Made by a program: the position numbers and the translations under genes
The notes under the pieces: model-generated
What the model was told of the DNA's origin: nothing
The model's database searches: none
Seen by the model: only the letters and a program-made list of their open reading frames with translations
Shown here: in pieces, positions 9,085-17,553 of the stretch
Layout of the letters: each line of letters begins with the position of its first letter
Numbering within the stretch: the stretch's first letter is position 1
NCBI GenBank assembly: GCA_030168595.1
Contig: CP115556.1
Location: forward strand, 372,001-436,000
DNA: 64,000 nucleotides
Reading direction: 5' to 3'
Source of the DNA: Methanomassiliicoccales archaeon LGM-DZ1
GTDB taxonomy: Archaea > Thermoplasmatota > Thermoplasmata > Methanomassiliicoccales > Methanomethylophilaceae

Positions 9085-11187
9085 TCAATATGGCCAACAG
9101 CCATGCATATGGCTATATGTGTCATAATGATAGTTTAGCGCAGTATTTTCAGAGGAAGTTTGGATCACATTGCTAACTGTTGTACCACCATAGGCAACTG
9201 CATCATTCGGAGCGGGGTTTGAACTATCCTCTTCGAATAACCTGTCTTTTACAAAACAGCAGTAAGATACAGAACCCTTGCCAACACTATCATTTCCAAT
9301 GATGCCGCCAGAATCGCTGTAGCGACCATTACATTTTACATAACATTCGGAACAGCAGTATTGTACAACGAATGTTCCATTTCCGCCTTCAGTCCAGCCA
9401 AGAATTCCACCGGCTACAGCACGGTGATTGACAAAGTCGAACCAACCCTCATTACCATACCCGTTGATTGTTCCAGATGCATTACAGTGTGTTACTACCG
9501 CAGTTGTTTTTGAACACCCAATGATGCCTCCTACAAAGGTCCACTCCCCATAGACAGCATCGATTGTGTTGTTCCCCTTACAATCTATAATATTGACAGT
9601 GTTCTGTGAAACAACTCCAACTATTGATCCTGCACAGGTGCGTATTGAATGCCCTCTTTCATCAGTGGTTTTTATTGTTATGCTGGAGATGCAATTTTGT
9701 ATAGTGCCCCCGTGTGATATTCCGGCGACCCCTCCCAGACCTAGCCAATAATCGTTGGTGGAGGTGTTAGCTGAAATGTTGATGTTACCGCTGACTCTGA
9801 TATTATCAATCACGGCTCCGTTTCCGATAACACCGAATAGTCCAACAGCACTTTCTTTATTGATAACAGAAGGAGTGTCAGTGTAAGTGAAAGTTATCTG
9901 ATTGCCTTCTCCAACCAATGTTCCGATAAATGGGCTATTACTGTTACCAATTGGAACGTAGTTGTACGATAGAGAAATAATCTCAGTGTTTGCTAAAACA
10001 TACTTTCCTGATAGGTTGTTGTTGATTTTTGTAAAATCAGACGCAGTGTAAATTCTTGTATAACCCGGGTACAGATCCTCGAATACGGGGTAATATTCTG
10101 CATCACCTGAAACTAATACAGTTTCGGTCAGAATCTCATTTGAATTCTTCGAGGAAGTCCAACCTTTGAGTTTATATGTAGGGTTATAAATGGAAGTTGG
10201 GAAAACAACCGCCCCTCCCTCAGCAAGATTGCTTGTAGAATAAATCTGAGTGCCAGAACTATCTTTGTAGAACTTGATAGTGTGGGTATTGACTGTTGTT
10301 TCTTCGTTAAACTTGTTCAGAGCAGCATTAATCTGCTGGTCTGTTAAAATACAGTACTGGCTTTCAGTTGCGTACTTAAAATCGAATGAAGAACCGTAAT
10401 CAGTTTCAAATACATAATCTCTCAAATTGCTTATATCATATGATATCGCATATTGAACAGGCAGGTCAAGAACATATTTTTGTGTCGACTCGTCATATTT
10501 AAAGTTGACAAGTTCAAACACGTATGCTGTGGTGGTGTATGCCCACGCATAATCTTTGCCCCTCTCTGTGGGAATTTTAACAGACTGGCTATATTCAGAT
10601 GTTTTTGAGAGGTTTTCCGTTATTGACTCTTGATAAGTCGTTGAATCTTCTATAGATTCGATTGCTTTTGTTGTATCCGAATGACTCCATTCGTGGGAAT
10701 ATTGAACACTGATATCAACGAATATTTTGCAAGGAGCACCTGTTCCGATCTCTCCTCCGAGAGAATTAGAATAGCCATCCATATGTTCAGTTTCTGAACC
10801 TTTAGTATGCTGGATGGATTTACTAGTGGATGTTTCAAACGAGGACCCTATAGTCTTTGAATCTGAGGCTGTCAATGTTTTTTCGTATCCATCTCCACCA
10901 GTGTAGCCAATTACTGCATAGACACAGTTTTTAATTTCAGCTATCTGAAATACCATTGTATTTCCGCTGGTCCCTTTCCAGACAGCGTCAATGTTTGAGT
11001 ATGTGACAGGGCTTGACGTCGCACTGGAATTGTAATTGGTTAAAATAGCACCAGAGTACGATGCGATATTCGCAGTCTTAGTTGAGTCTGATTCATCAGA
11101 ATCAATTTGATGATCAAATACGTAATATCCTGCGCTACCGCCTACAACTATCATTACAGCGAGGATGGCTAGTACTTTTGTGTCCAT
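9085..11187 (-). CDS. Secreted/surface GLUG and InlB-repeat protein
   Basis: 700 residues from ATG 11187, preceded by a strong AGGAGGTG site. Residues about 3-24 form a membrane anchor or signal segment (VLAILAVMIVVGGSAGYYVF). The middle is Ser/Thr-rich; an InlB/Listeria-Bacteroides repeat lies near 330-390 (EGGAVVFPT, LKGWTSS), and the C-terminal 280 residues carry GLUG-type beta-helix repeats (GVAGISHGGTIQNC, GGIIGCSKTTAVVTHC). Such proteins face outwards and serve in adhesion. It ends 44 bp before the vWA gene on the same strand, so it may head the kinase/phosphatase operon. The leader holds a G12 and an A9 tract, and the frame is open upstream through both. Confidence 0.8.
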   Translation of the reverse strand: MDTKVLAILAVMIVVGGSAGYYVFDHQIDSDESDSTKTANIASYSGAILTNYNSSATSSPVTYSNIDAVWKGTSGNTMVFQIAEIKNCVYAVIGYTGGDGYEKTLTASDSKTIGSSFETSTSKSIQHTKGSETEHMDGYSNSLGGEIGTGAPCKIFVDISVQYSHEWSHSDTTKAIESIEDSTTYQESITENLSKTSEYSQSVKIPTERGKDYAWAYTTTAYVFELVNFKYDESTQKYVLDLPVQYAISYDISNLRDYVFETDYGSSFDFKYATESQYCILTDQQINAALNKFNEETTVNTHTIKFYKDSSGTQIYSTSNLAEGGAVVFPTSIYNPTYKLKGWTSSKNSNEILTETVLVSGDAEYYPVFEDLYPGYTRIYTASDFTKINNNLSGKYVLANTEIISLSYNYVPIGNSNSPFIGTLVGEGNQITFTYTDTPSVINKESAVGLFGVIGNGAVIDNIRVSGNINISANTSTNDYWLGLGGVAGISHGGTIQNCISSITIKTTDERGHSIRTCAGSIVGVVSQNTVNIIDCKGNNTIDAVYGEWTFVGGIIGCSKTTAVVTHCNASGTINGYGNEGWFDFVNHRAVAGGILGWTEGGNGTFVVQYCCSECYVKCNGRYSDSGGIIGNDSVGKGSVSYCCFVKDRLFEEDSSNPAPNDAVAYGGTTVSNVIQTSSENTALNYHYDTYSHMHGCWPY

Positions 11188-11200
11188 GAGATGCACCTCC

Positions 11201-11270
11201 TTTTTTTTTCGGAACAGGCGCATCGCATCTCGGTCTTGCGGACGATCGTAATTCACGACCCCCCCCCCCC
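11201..11270 (-). repeat. Two homopolymer tracts (A9 and G12) in the leader of the surface-protein gene
   Basis: Read in gene direction: G12 at 11270-11259 and A9 at 11209-11201, the latter just before the ribosome site. An ATG at 11274 opens a frame through both tracts into the surface protein; another ATG at 11223 is followed by the A9 tract. Slippage would change these extended frames and the leader length. Confidence 0.7.
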
Positions 11271-11318
11271 ACATGTTTACGCACGTGAGGGGAGGGCTCG
11301 GGTTGAATTACCTGTACA

Positions 11319-11347
11319 AATCGACGGAAAGGTTTAACGCTATTTTA
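11319..11347 (-). promoter_or_regulatory. Probable promoter of the surface protein, motif shared with the regulator gene at 19465
   Basis: On the minus strand TTAAACCTTTCCGTCGATT (ending at 11319) matches TTATACCTTTCCGTCGATT upstream of the winged-helix gene at 18 of 19 positions; the 15 bases at 11319-11333 are identical to 19479-19493. The left inverted repeat of the IS element begins at 11344 and supplies the TTTAAAAT just upstream. Confidence 0.4.
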
Positions 11348-13060
11348 AACCTCACTTATGCAGATAATTGATAACGAGGTCACAGCAGCGGAAGACCCAG
11401 TTTGGATATGAGTTCCCTCTGTTTCCTCGTGACCTCGTTGAGGCGCCACTCGTCGCCCACCAGGGTTATCCTCAGTTTCCTCATGATCTTCATGAACTTG
11501 GGGATCCACATCTCGTCCGTTATCCCTGCGGTCTTCATCCTGTCCAGAAGAGTTAGTCTCAGTCTCAGGGAAAGGAAGTTCACCAGGAGCCCTCCTTCGG
11601 CGGACTTCTGATCAGATTTCCCTTTGATCCCCATGAACAGGTCCGACTGCAATTGGGAGAAATCGTATTCCACATCGTTCCTCTGCCTGTATTCTATCAT
11701 GAGTTCCTTCCACGGCAGATCGGATGTCGTAAGAACAGCGAACCTTCCGCATCCGTTCTCCTTGGCCGTTATGGCGTTGCGTTTCCTCCGGATATCGTAT
11801 CTCCCGTTTGCATCGGATACCTCCAGCAGATTGTATATCTCGATCTGATTCGCAGACAGTTTCTTCGGCAGGAATGCGTCGTACTTCCTATCCGCCAGGA
11901 AACTCTCCATCTCGCCGATCCTCCTGTATAAGGTAGAGACCTCCGTCTGCCTGCGGGCGTCGTCCTGGAATACCACGGCCCTTATCGTCCCTTTGTCGGG
12001 ATCTATGGAGAACTCCCCCTCCTCCAATACAACCCTGGTCTCGTAACCGCGTACAGAACTGCCCGCCAGATAGTCGGTGTTCAGAGGGGATTCGATATCC
12101 TTCACACTATCGGATATCAGGAGTTTCAGGATGGAGTTCCTGGCCGGTACGGGGACGGTAAATCCCGCACTGCGTTCCATCATCAGTTCCACGTTGCCCG
12201 CGCTGAAGAACCCCCTGTCCATCACCATCTCGAAACCGTCGCAACCCATCCTCTTCAGATCGGCAACGATTATGTCCAGGGTGACCACGTCGGCCACCGA
12301 ACCGGGATAGGTGCGGTAGCAGAAGGGCAGCCCGTCCTCCATCGAATGCACCATACCGAGATTGAACTGCTTCGAACCTGTGAAACGTGCCTTGCGTCCG
12401 GCTTCGGAATACTCCAGACCGTCGGAGTCGGTGCCCATGCACACTATGTCGAAGATCATGCATCCCTTCCCGGGACACAGTTCCGCGAAGAGGTCCTCCC
12501 TCCTGCCGGCATCCTCGCCCACGGTCTGCAGGAACCTGCAGACCTCCGACTGTTCGAAGGACCAATCCATGTCCATCAGTTCGCGCAGGTAGGTGTCCTC
12601 CACCGTCTCCTCCAGGAGGTCCCCGCTGCCCGGGTCGGTGATTCCCAGTATGGCAAGAGCCAGGAGTCTCTTCGCGTTCCTCGCACCGTAGATCTTGGTC
12701 AGCACCTCATCCAGATGCGATTCCCTGGCGAGGTTCCACATGATGTAGTACGGCCCGTAGGACGGACTGCGCACTATGGTCTGCTTCTTCGCGGGCTTCT
12801 TCAGCAGATTGCCTTTCTCGTCGCATGGACCGAGATATCTGCGTTTCTGCTTCGAACATTTCTTCACGGGATCCCATTCCGCAGTGACCTCGTAGAGATA
12901 GTACCTCGTCCCGGTCTTGGTCTTTTGCTGCTGGATCACGTTGTATGACATCGTTAATAGTGATAACGATGTTTATATAAATACCCTTTGCCGGAATCAC
13001 ATGAGCCAGACAATCAGGATCCTGCCTCGTTATCAAAACTCAGCATAGGTGAGGTTTAAA
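11344..13060 (-). mobile_element. IS4/IS1634-like insertion sequence
   Basis: Inverted repeats of 36 bp lie at 11344-11379 and 13025-13060 (about 31 matches; shared core TTTAAACCTCAC and TTGATAACGAGG). They flank a single transposase gene. I could not see a convincing target-site duplication. The element is about 1.72 kb and looks intact. It separates the surface-protein promoter from the zincin cassette. Confidence 0.85.
11380..12951 (-). CDS. IS4/IS1634-like DDE transposase
   Basis: 523 residues filling the insertion sequence. An N-terminal domain (about 1-130) with basic, aromatic sequence is followed by the DDE core: CMIFDIVCMGTDSDG (first Asp, about 166-175), VMDRGFFSAGNV (second Asp, about 243) and a late segment YRQRNDVEYDFSQLQSD with the final acidic residue (about 440-456). 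This is the layout of IS4/IS1634-type enzymes, which cut and paste DNA by hydrolysis at the element ends. A TTTATATAAA-like box (minus strand, near 12970-12980) lies about 25 bp before ATG 12951, as expected for a leaderless transcript. No disruption is seen. Confidence 0.85.
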   Translation of the reverse strand: MSYNVIQQQKTKTGTRYYLYEVTAEWDPVKKCSKQKRRYLGPCDEKGNLLKKPAKKQTIVRSPSYGPYYIMWNLARESHLDEVLTKIYGARNAKRLLALAILGITDPGSGDLLEETVEDTYLRELMDMDWSFEQSEVCRFLQTVGEDAGRREDLFAELCPGKGCMIFDIVCMGTDSDGLEYSEAGRKARFTGSKQFNLGMVHSMEDGLPFCYRTYPGSVADVVTLDIIVADLKRMGCDGFEMVMDRGFFSAGNVELMMERSAGFTVPVPARNSILKLLISDSVKDIESPLNTDYLAGSSVRGYETRVVLEEGEFSIDPDKGTIRAVVFQDDARRQTEVSTLYRRIGEMESFLADRKYDAFLPKKLSANQIEIYNLLEVSDANGRYDIRRKRNAITAKENGCGRFAVLTTSDLPWKELMIEYRQRNDVEYDFSQLQSDLFMGIKGKSDQKSAEGGLLVNFLSLRLRLTLLDRMKTAGITDEMWIPKFMKIMRKLRITLVGDEWRLNEVTRKQRELISKLGLPLL

Positions 13061-13236
13061 CTGTCTAGAAAATCAATCGTGATACTTTCGGTAATCCGTT
13101 ATTCTATCCAAAATGTGACAAATACCAGCCAATATGATAACCCACTAAGTTAGCGACCTCTCCCCTACCATTAAATCTCTGATAAGCGCATAATCAATCG
13201 CAGAAACGACGGGAATCCTCAAGGAAGTGAAAAACC

Positions 13237-13965
13237 ATGAGGAACAGAACAACCGCCGAAGGTGACGTCTTTATCGCCACCTTCAACGAGAAGAACCGCA
13301 CCGTATCCGACGACCACCTTACGATGATTTTCTCAGCCGTCGGAGCAAGACACGGCTACGAGGATGTCGGAGCCGAATTTGCAGCCCTCGAAGATTTCAA
13401 GGTCAGATGGCAGAGATCCTACGACTGGATCCGCTTCACCGTCTCCGACTACCTCGACAGGGCGCCCGACGACGTACTCGCAAGTCTCGCAGAAGTCCTC
13501 TTCACCAAGATCGAGGGCGGGGACAGGGACTACGACGAATGCTTCGTCAAATACATCACATCCCCCGAACTGACGAAAGCCAACAGAAAGGATTTCCTGA
13601 AGAGGAAGAGAGATCTCTCCAAGAAGAGCATCGGGACCTACCACGACCTCAACGACTGCGTCAACCGTCTGAGGGACGAAGGTCTCCTCCCCGACGACAT
13701 GAACTGCGAGCTCCGCTGGCAGGACGGCGGAGGATACAAAGCATCGGGATGTTCCGTCCTCCAGAGGGTGGTCTGGGTCAACAACGTCCTGGACCAGAAG
13801 GGCGTACCCGAACACGTTCTCGATTACTCCGTGTACGCCATGATGTGCCATCTGATCGCCGGATTCGACAACCGCGACGAGTTCGAATACCGCAGGCTCC
13901 TCTCGTTCTACCCCATGAAGAGGGATGCGGAGGACTGGCTCGAACGCGAGGGGCTGTACATCTGA
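13237..13965 (+). CDS. YgjP/SprT-like protein with a lost zinc-protease motif
   Basis: 242 residues. The C-terminal pattern VLDYSVYAMMCHL, then RRLLSFYPMKRDAEDWL, matches the active-site region of YgjP/SprT-like zincins (VxDYVVxHELxHL ... FW..V....P....A..WL). The HExxH positions read A-M-M-C-H, so the catalytic Glu and first His are missing. The N-terminal half (FKVRWQRSYDWIRFTVSDYL) also fits that family. It is probably an inactive binding derivative. First gene of a five-gene cassette, starting at ATG 13237 after GGAAGTG; the next gene starts 4 bp after its stop. Family assignment is mine from pattern only. Confidence 0.6.
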   Translation: MRNRTTAEGDVFIATFNEKNRTVSDDHLTMIFSAVGARHGYEDVGAEFAALEDFKVRWQRSYDWIRFTVSDYLDRAPDDVLASLAEVLFTKIEGGDRDYDECFVKYITSPELTKANRKDFLKRKRDLSKKSIGTYHDLNDCVNRLRDEGLLPDDMNCELRWQDGGGYKASGCSVLQRVVWVNNVLDQKGVPEHVLDYSVYAMMCHLIAGFDNRDEFEYRRLLSFYPMKRDAEDWLEREGLYI

Positions 13966-13969
13966 GACC

Positions 13970-14830
13970 ATGAGACCTATCCGCGGTTCCAACGGGATCC
14001 CCGTCGGAAAGGACGGGAAGGTTCCATTCAAAGCAATCGTCAGAAGATTCCATGAGGTTGGCAGCCGCAAGGATGCCGATTCCACGGATTCCGTAGTACT
14101 GCCGAGGGAACTCACCCCTTCCCAAATCAGGGAATGGTGGGACGATCCCTCCGTGTGCGACATCGAAGGTGTTGATACCGAGGATTCGGACATCTACTCA
14201 GTCCCTATCTCAATCCGCGGGAAGAAAAGAGCGGCACTCTCCAAGATCGCTGTCCTCGCCGACAGGAAGGAGAGCGCACGCATCAAGAAGGTGCTGGCCG
14301 ACTCCTTCACCGCGGACGAACTGGAACTCATAGCCTCCGGAATCCCTCTGATGGTAACCTCCGAGGAACACCTGAGGGACTGTACCGGATTCTATCTCCG
14401 CAGACAGGAAGGGTGCAGCGTCCCCCAGATCGTCCTTGAGAACGGAACCACACCCGACGGCATCGTCCACGAGGCGGTACACCACCTCAGGGCAGTTGAC
14501 GGGAGGACATCCTTCCCCACCAAGGACGGCGTTCTGGATCCTGAATACCGCAGACTGCCCAAGAGCCGGAAGGACACCATCGTTTCCAAAGAGGAGAAGG
14601 AGACCGTCGCCGAGACGGTGGCGAGGACACGCACCGATCCCGTGGAATCCGGATACTACGGCCACGTTCCCGGTTACTCGTCCAGAGGGGCGTATCTGCA
14701 CGATCAGGATGTGCTGAGTAAATCCAAGGCACTGAAGGGCAAGGCTGCCATCAGAGCCGTGGAGGAGAACTACGAGCGTACCTCGATCTCCAGAGCTATC
14801 ATCTCCGCCAACAGGAGGAAGAAACGGTGA
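13970..14830 (+). CDS. Zincin-like metallopeptidase (HEAVH), paralogue of the 15732 gene
   Basis: 286 residues from ATG 13970. A gluzincin-type site is visible: HEAVHHLRAVD (about 167-177) and, about 40 residues later, EEKETVAETVAR, which could supply the third zinc ligand (Glu). A preceding FYLRRQEG...PQIVLENG segment is shared with the protein encoded at 15732-16973, as are TPSQIREWW-like and SGYYG motifs, so the two are diverged paralogues. No signal peptide is seen. The C-terminus is basic and helical. Known zincins with this layout hydrolyse peptide bonds; the substrate cannot be told. Confidence 0.7.
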   Translation: MRPIRGSNGIPVGKDGKVPFKAIVRRFHEVGSRKDADSTDSVVLPRELTPSQIREWWDDPSVCDIEGVDTEDSDIYSVPISIRGKKRAALSKIAVLADRKESARIKKVLADSFTADELELIASGIPLMVTSEEHLRDCTGFYLRRQEGCSVPQIVLENGTTPDGIVHEAVHHLRAVDGRTSFPTKDGVLDPEYRRLPKSRKDTIVSKEEKETVAETVARTRTDPVESGYYGHVPGYSSRGAYLHDQDVLSKSKALKGKAAIRAVEENYERTSISRAIISANRRKKR

Positions 14831-15111
14831 GGAGAAGGGAACGCATCGAGGAGGACCCGACAGGGATACCTCAGGCCGTACGCGATTTCAACGGTCACGA
14901 AGGACCGGCAAGAATCTTCTACAACCGCAATTCCCGGACCTTCTTTGTGCGCACCTATCCCTTCGGCGGGGACAGGTGGTGGGGCGAGATGACGAACGGA
15001 CTGGATGTCGTGGAGCTCTACCGCAAGACCTCCTGCTACCCCGATGTGAAGGTCACCGCCGAGGAACTGAGGATGATGGAATCGGAGATCGGACCGTATT
15101 CGGTGTGGTAA
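14827..15111 (+). CDS. Small hypothetical protein of the zincin cassette
   Basis: 94 residues, starting with GTG 14827 that overlaps the upstream stop (GTGA). Compact and rich in aromatic residues (FFVRTYPFGGDRWWGEM near 38-52), with a charged helix at the C-terminus. No known domain recognised. The overlap indicates coupled translation with the HEAVH protein; a role as partner or inhibitor is only a guess. Confidence 0.65.
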   Translation: MRRRERIEEDPTGIPQAVRDFNGHEGPARIFYNRNSRTFFVRTYPFGGDRWWGEMTNGLDVVELYRKTSCYPDVKVTAEELRMMESEIGPYSVW

Positions 15112-15112
15112 C

Positions 15113-15727
15113 ATGGCCTATACCGATGACGAGAAAGAGAAGATGGACTGGGCGGGACTCCTGCTGTCCGGGGCTTCCCTGGCAGTCGGTATCGTCGCTT
15201 TATGTCTCAACGAGAAAGGTGAAAACATGACAGAGAAAGAGACGCCGCAGATGCAATACAAGGTTGCGAAGCAGGCGAGGAAGGACGCCTCCAAACAGAG
15301 GAAGGCGGCCAAGATGAAGGCTAGAGCCAGCAAGACCCAGAAGCAGACCCAGATAAGGGAGTATGCAGGGGGCATCGGCTACGACGGACCGATCATCCTC
15401 CTGAATGAGAGGGAGTACGGGCTCGTACCCCTGGAGAACAGGAAGATCGTGAAGGAGAGGGAGACGCTGCCGCTGCCCTCCAAGTCCCCTCCCGGCACAT
15501 GGGTGGCCATGGAGATCAATTCCAGGAATGGAAAGGACAGGCAGGCAATAGTCTGCGGAAGCAGGGAAGAGGCGAAAGCGAAAGCCCTGAGGATGAAGAA
15601 TGCTCACCGCCCCGGTTCCCAGCAGTCGAAGGATTGCAGGCAGGGGTACGCGAGGGTGGACACGTCCCGGTCCATCGACGTGAAGAGCTGGTTCGAAGGA
15701 AACGAAGGGACACTGTACAGAGTGTGA
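15113..15727 (+). CDS. Membrane-anchored hypothetical protein of the zincin cassette
   Basis: 204 residues. One hydrophobic segment (WAGLLLSGASLAVGIVALCL, about 13-32) is followed by a very basic Lys/Arg/Gln-rich helix (about 45-85) and a globular C-terminal part with a GTWVAMEINSR core. It begins two bases after the previous stop and ends 4 bp before the next gene. The single helix suggests it tethers something at the membrane. An internal ATG at 15228 (MTEKETP) could give a soluble form lacking the helix. No family recognised. Confidence 0.65.
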   Translation: MAYTDDEKEKMDWAGLLLSGASLAVGIVALCLNEKGENMTEKETPQMQYKVAKQARKDASKQRKAAKMKARASKTQKQTQIREYAGGIGYDGPIILLNEREYGLVPLENRKIVKERETLPLPSKSPPGTWVAMEINSRNGKDRQAIVCGSREEAKAKALRMKNAHRPGSQQSKDCRQGYARVDTSRSIDVKSWFEGNEGTLYRV

Positions 15728-15731
15728 TAAC

Positions 15732-16973
15732 ATGGAGTTTTTCAAACTGATGAAGAAGAGAGAGGTAGTCTCTCAGAACAAGAGCAAAGAGGTCGCGTAC
15801 GTACGCAGGGGTACCGACTACGTTGAGACGCTGGGGAGCGGTTCCGCCTCCAGGAAGAAGATCGCTACCGTTTGGGTGGCAACGAAAGACGGAAGGAGAT
15901 ACGAGATCCCCGTGGACCCCAAGACCGGAAGGGTCCCCGAGGAGTATCTTTTCTCCAGGTTCCTTTCGGTCCACCAGGGTTCCAGGAACGGAAAGGAGAG
16001 GAACGTCCTCATCGACATCGGGAAGGATGCCGAGACCCTTCACGACATCCCCGCAGGAGGTTTCACTCCCCAGCAGCTCATCGAGACCGGATGGTGGCAG
16101 GGTGTGAACGAGAGCGATATCGTCGGCATCGACGATACGGGTGCATTGGCATTCGCAAGGGAGCTTGAGGAAGCATCCAAATCCGCACAGGCACAGGGCA
16201 GGAAGATGGTCTTCCTCATGCCCGAGGACTCCGCGCAGAGGGCGAGATCGATCCTTGCCAAGGATTTCAACGCCTCCGAACTCAAGAGGGCAGTGAGGAA
16301 CGGCGGGATCATCATCAAGGAGGGAAACCCCGGAAGAGGAGCCGCCGGATGCTACGTCTCAAGACAGGAGACATCCTCTCTCAAGACCCCCGTCATCATC
16401 CTCGGCAAGGACTGGAACGAGGAGACGCTGGTGCATGAATTCACCCACCATCTCAGGCACGTGGACGAGACCAGAGGCGGGCTTACCAGAACGCCCCTGA
16501 AGCTCAACGCCGCAGGGGAGAGGGTGAGCATGAGGGATTACAGCCAGAGGGAGTTCAACTCCGCGATCAATCTGGAGGAAGCGGCGACAGTCGCAGAATC
16601 CCTCGTCAGGATCCAGGAACCTTCCAGCGGAGCCAACGGTTACTACGCTGCCACCAAGGTCCACGGCGACACCCCCTACGACAGGTACAAACACGACAGG
16701 AAGACCCTCGCACCCGAGAAGCCCATGAGAGGCAGGAAAGCGGAAAGGCAGGTCACAGGGAAGTTCGAGGACACCTCGATCTCCCACCTCGGTTACTACA
16801 GGCCGGGAAGCAACGCCGCCAACTACTACGCCGAGAGGAAGGCCAAGGGCAATCTCCCCGTCGCGGTCAAACCCGTCAGGAAGAAGAAGGCCGATGCGAC
16901 GAAGGGGACAGCGACAGGGCCGGTCGGAGCCGAAGCATCCAAGAACAGGAGACTCACCAAGGCCAGGAGGTGA
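15732..16973 (+). CDS. Zincin-like metallopeptidase (HEFTH)
   Basis: 413 residues. HEFTHHLRHVD (about 236-246) and, some 55 residues later, EEAATVAESLVRI form a likely gluzincin site. Upstream GCYVSRQE and PVIILGKDW segments and downstream GANGYYAATK match the shorter paralogue at 13970. The extra N-terminal domain (1-100, strand-rich) and the long basic C-terminal tail (Lys/Arg-rich, about 350-413) are unique. It has no signal peptide, so it may act on an intracellular or element-encoded substrate. Last gene of the cassette. A maturation or defence protease of a mobile element is plausible but unproven. Confidence 0.72.
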   Translation: MEFFKLMKKREVVSQNKSKEVAYVRRGTDYVETLGSGSASRKKIATVWVATKDGRRYEIPVDPKTGRVPEEYLFSRFLSVHQGSRNGKERNVLIDIGKDAETLHDIPAGGFTPQQLIETGWWQGVNESDIVGIDDTGALAFARELEEASKSAQAQGRKMVFLMPEDSAQRARSILAKDFNASELKRAVRNGGIIIKEGNPGRGAAGCYVSRQETSSLKTPVIILGKDWNEETLVHEFTHHLRHVDETRGGLTRTPLKLNAAGERVSMRDYSQREFNSAINLEEAATVAESLVRIQEPSSGANGYYAATKVHGDTPYDRYKHDRKTLAPEKPMRGRKAERQVTGKFEDTSISHLGYYRPGSNAANYYAERKAKGNLPVAVKPVRKKKADATKGTATGPVGAEASKNRRLTKARR

Positions 16974-16975
16974 TG

Positions 16976-17107
16976 TCACTTCCTGGAAACTTTTTCTGAA
17001 ACCGTTTTCCCATCCTCTTCTTTTTCGTCGGAGAGGATGGCTCCGCACATATTGCAGATGGAGAAAGGATTCAGACCGACATCGTTACCGCACTGTGGAC
17101 ACTTCAT
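16976..17107 (-). CDS. Small zinc-ribbon protein, 43 residues
   Basis: A short frame from ATG 17107 to TGA 16976-16978 encodes two zinc knuckles, CPQCG (3-7) and CNMCG (18-22), followed by an acidic then basic tail. The spacing of 11 residues between the knuckles is typical of archaeal zinc ribbons. Convergent with the zincin cassette, only two bases from its stop. Such proteins bind nucleic acid or act as small adaptors. It is shorter than common gene-calling cut-offs. Confidence 0.6.
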   Translation of the reverse strand: MKCPQCGNDVGLNPFSICNMCGAILSDEKEEDGKTVSEKVSRK

Positions 17108-17169
17108 AGAACGAGAGTAATGCGAAGGGGTATTTCCGTCCTCGTCTCCGTTCGACTATGATTCCTCCG

Positions 17170-17520
17170 TCACCATATGTACAGGCACAATGCAATGCAA
17201 CCGACGAGGATGAACACTGCGGATATGACACGCATCAGCAGTATGGAGGTGCGTATGCACACGTACTCGAGCGTATCGGTATTGACGAACGGATACGGGA
17301 CGAAGATCAATCCGTTTATGAGAAGCATTAATCCAACGCCCAATAGAGGGCCGAATATGATGGAGACAACGGCAAAAACGACCATGGCTGCCATCAATGT
17401 GAGTACCAGTGCCGCTTCGTTGACTTTATCGACTCTTTCCTGATACGATTGAGCCTTGGAATCGCATTCGTTACTGCAGAACCGGCCTTCGCATTCCTTC
17501 CCGCAGTACAGGCACTTCAT
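17170..17520 (-). CDS. Zinc-ribbon membrane protein
   Basis: 116 residues from ATG 17520. A short cysteine cluster at the N-terminus (CLYCGKECEGRFCSNEC, residues 3-19) resembles a treble-clef/zinc-ribbon that faces the cytosol. Three hydrophobic segments follow (about 37-62, 66-80 and 90-115). The start is supported by CTTTAAAT (minus strand, 17541-17548) about 25 bp upstream. The ISL3 element begins at 17562, just beyond this core promoter, so upstream control sites may have been displaced. Function unknown. Confidence 0.65.
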   Translation of the reverse strand: MKCLYCGKECEGRFCSNECDSKAQSYQERVDKVNEAALVLTLMAAMVVFAVVSIIFGPLLGVGLMLLINGLIFVPYPFVNTDTLEYVCIRTSILLMRVISAVFILVGCIALCLYIW

Positions 17521-17553
17521 GGTTTCGTATCGCAGTGTGTATTTAAAGACCGC

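Noticed and set aside
11344-13060. Target-site duplication of the IS4/IS1634-like element
   Set aside because: The bases outside the two inverted repeats do not match convincingly, so no duplication is claimed.
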